Shown piece by piece: positions 61,572 to 64,000 of a stretch of 64,000 nucleotides of DNA; position 1 is the stretch's first letter; the number at the start of each line of letters is the position of its first letter. This DNA comes from Nemopilema nomurai. Lineage: Eukaryota > Cnidaria > Scyphozoa > Rhizostomeae > Rhizostomatidae. The notes under the pieces are model-generated. The model saw only the letters and a list, made by a program, of their open reading frames with translations, was not told the origin of the DNA and did not search any database. The DNA is taken from contig ML133408.1 in NCBI GenBank assembly GCA_003864495.1, positions 1,104,185-1,168,184 of the forward strand, given 5' to 3'. The position numbers were made by a program, and so were the translations under genes.

Positions 61572-62810
61572 ATGCTCAGGAAAAACTTCAAAGTTCACGC
61601 AAATCAGCAAAATCACGATTATCAAAGTTCAGCATTAACAAGGGGGTTAAGCTCCCTCGCTCTACACCCCTGGTCGATCCCGTCCAAACATATCTCCAAG
61701 CCCCTGCCCCTTAAAATGACCCTCGTTGCATTGCCCTGGGTATTGAAAAACTGTTACTTAGCAACATCAGACGAGACTTCACCAGTGAAATCTCCTCCTG
61801 ACCACTTGGCCACTTTGAAATCGATACACCCGCCTCGGCTAGGTTGCCCCCGTCCGCGCGATTGTTATACACCCATTCCATTAAAGGTAAGTCGTGAGTC
61901 GGCCCTCCCAGTCATCACTCAGCGAAAGGCATTGAGTTCTCGCTTGCAGCCTCGCGAACCATCCCAATCATACAGCGACTTCGTAAACAATTCGTTGGTC
62001 CAAGCGAAGGAACTGGGCGCTTCAACAGGCTTGTCCTCGAGATCTCTAGTGAGTATTCGCTGATTTTTTAGGCTCGCGACATTCACGTCGCATTGGCTCC
62101 TTATGTATAACTTTGTATATTGACAAATGAAAATAGAAACAAATAGAATTTGGACTCGTCTCCTGGAGGCAACGTCCCATCGATGTTGTGTGATGAGACG
62201 GGTATTGGGTTCTATAAATTGTACCCACTAAGATTTGCCATCATACCGCTAATGTTTTGTAATCAGCACCAAATTGGTCAGTTGTATTGTTTGTTGACAA
62301 TTTGAGGTACCAACCATAGATTGCTTTCGCAGTTGCACAACCATCTTTGGTGGTACCATGTTTTGGCCTAAGTAAGAGAGGATGGAAGAAGGAGGAAAGA
62401 TTGGCTTTGGCAAGGGGTGATGACTCACTAGTGACATGTGTCAGCTTATGCGTTTATTTATGACAGAAGCCAATAAATGGCGGAACGAATAGATGGGTCT
62501 CGTTCCTCGGATTCAAGCCGCGCTCATCTTGTGGAATTAGCTAGGGATTGTCTGTGTAGTTTTTTAGGGCTTCGTGACCGTCTGCAACTTCAAGAATGGT
62601 TCATTCGAGACAGGAATTGTTCTCAGATGGGCTTCAAAACATGAAGGGTTTATGGCCTTGGGCGGTAGGGCCACGAAGGGCTTATGGCCGTGGGCGGTAG
62701 GGCAGCACATCTCCATCCTGCAAAGAAGCAAGCTCCACTTACATCGTTTCGAAATCGTCAAAACAGATGCAGTACTGAAACTCTTATCACGTCATTTCTC
62801 AAGAGTTTGA
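61572..62810 (+). CDS. Candidate two-exon gene of unknown function
   Basis: Exon 61572-62048 starts at an ATG (MLRKNFKVHANQQNH), is open for 159 codons and ends at donor GTGAGT. Exon 62568-62810 follows acceptor GTAGTTTTTTAG, is open in the matching phase 0 (GFVTVCNFKNGSFETGIVL) and ends at TGA. An alternative donor GTAAGT at 61887 also keeps phase. The product would be 239 aa, Ser/Pro-rich in its first part, likely disordered, with no domain I recognise. A poly(A) signal AATAAA is at 63259-63264. Evidence is limited to open frames, splice signals and phase. Confidence 0.35.
62643..62705. repeat. 32-bp direct duplication
   Basis: Two near-identical copies starting GAAGGG and sharing GGGCGGTAGGGC lie within the candidate last exon. 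The 32-bp period would shift the reading frame between copies, which weakens the case that this exon is protein-coding. Confidence 0.8.
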
Positions 62811-64000
62811 TTTTAAGGGGTATTTCAATACCTCGTATCGTAGCCTCGTATCGCTATTGATTTTCTGTTTCGTGGCCTCCCTCCAGTGTCAGTTTTGTTT
62901 ACGTTTGGTACATTGAGGTATACCTAAAAATCTCGAAAACCTTGTTTGGTAATGAATTGACTCGATAAATATGGCTTGGAAAAGCAAACTCTACCAGCAA
63001 CTTTGACAATATAATAAGCGAATCTTCTTCGCGCGTGTGTTTGCAGTCATGTGGCTTTACAGCGAGAGATGCAAGCCATTAGAACCACCACCCCCCCCCC
63101 CCCCCCGAGTAGAAAATGAACCAAAACATAGGAACCATGGGAAGATGGGAGAAAACATCGCTGAACGGAAGTAACAAAGTAATCAGAGGGCGGAAAGATT
63201 ACTCATTGAATTGGTTTCATCTGAAGACAAACTAGTGTTGGAAATATATGTGTTTCTCAATAAAAACGCCAGTTGTATGGATGTGCTCTTTCAGATATGA
63301 TTCATATGCTAGCAAGTGTTCATATGAATAGGTATATTATGTCTTTGTCTTGGTGTTATATTTATATCCGATAAGTTTGATAAATGACGGTTTTCAGTCG
63401 ATTCTAAGCGTATGATAACAAGAAACCAAAACCTTCATTCTAGCCATCTCAATTGCTCTCTTCGCCCCTGAAGCTATTTCCGATAACAGAATGGGAAAAC
63501 GATATCACTCTCAAGCATTGTCGTTGTCATTTATCTGAAGTCGGATTTTCCCGCGTGCCACTTTTGTGGTTCAGTTCTCTTTGATTCCCACAAACATATC
63601 AAAGATGAGCGTTTAACACAGAATATTAGGGCTACCCGCCCAAGGTTATGACCTTGTTCAAGCAGCCTCTTCTTCATAAAAAGGTCAAATAGTTCTGTGC
63701 GCTGCGAGGCTCATTCACATCCTTGTCCTTGTTTTTTTTTGCCATGAAATTTCTACTCACCCCATTTACGTATTGCTCGTTCAAGATTAACTGTTGCCAC
63801 AATTGGACAAAGTTCCATGTTATGATTCGTGAGTTGAATAGTAGATGACGAAATGTGGTCATTGATGTTTCTATTGTCATGCAAGCAACTTGACCGTTTG
63901 GTGAGATCGGCTCAGGTTGTGCATTTCATGTTGCGTGTAAGTACACTTTCAATCAGACATATTTTTATCTGTTTATTTAGAACGAAGGAAGCATGGATGA
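62811..64000. other. Right-end flank without a supportable gene
   Basis: Apart from the AATAAA at 63259 and a run of 16 C at 63091-63106, only short frames occur. The sequence ends after an acceptor-like CTGTTTATTTAG at 63980, which could open an exon of a plus-strand gene beyond the window. Confidence 0.3.
63091..63106. repeat. Poly-C run of 16
   Basis: Sixteen consecutive C, likely length-polymorphic and prone to sequencing error. A shorter C run is at 45540-45548. Confidence 0.9.

Noticed and set aside
1..64000. CRISPR arrays, operons, prophage or bacterial defence genes
   Set aside because: The window is spliced animal DNA; the tandem arrays found are minisatellites without spacers.

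Overview
This is eukaryotic DNA from an animal. It is AT-rich and intron-rich, with GT-AG introns, AATAAA-type poly(A) signals and small inverted-repeat mobile elements. The recognisable genes are animal families: an RERE/atrophin corepressor, a high-affinity choline transporter, an EFhd2/swiprosin and an MKRN2OS-type protein. Gene density and element types fit a non-vertebrate animal such as an anthozoan cnidarian. That placement is inference; no marker in the window proves it.

Layout. 94-5324 (+): 3' part of an RERE/atrophin gene in seven exons; upstream exons lie outside the window. Its 3' UTR probably runs to about 6.8 kb. 9125-14822 (-): complete nine-exon SLC5A7/CHT1 choline transporter, 567 aa, tail to tail with RERE. 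14.9-30.3 kb: about 15 kb with no supportable gene. 30299-34030 (-): three-exon EFHD2/EFHD1 homologue. 34825-36065 (-): two-exon BTB protein directly upstream of it. 38594-40098 (+): four-exon MKRN2OS homologue. 42-55 kb (+): several phase-compatible exons of one or more unrecognised genes, ending in a likely terminal exon at 54995-55102. 61572-62810 (+): a possible two-exon gene of unknown type.

The four named genes were built by hand. Splice sites were chosen by homology from remembered family members, and every junction was checked for reading phase; the lengths (567, 189, 290 and 221 aa, and 865 aa for the RERE part) follow from those models. Nothing suggests the genes act together: chromatin corepression, choline uptake, calcium/actin regulation, a BTB adaptor and an orphan family simply sit side by side. 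The rest is introns, intergenic DNA, minisatellites and MITE-like elements. I see no CRISPR array, operon, rRNA, confident tRNA, reverse transcriptase or transposase, and no clear new biological system. The most open items are the unidentified 42-55 kb exons and the two inverted-repeat element families.
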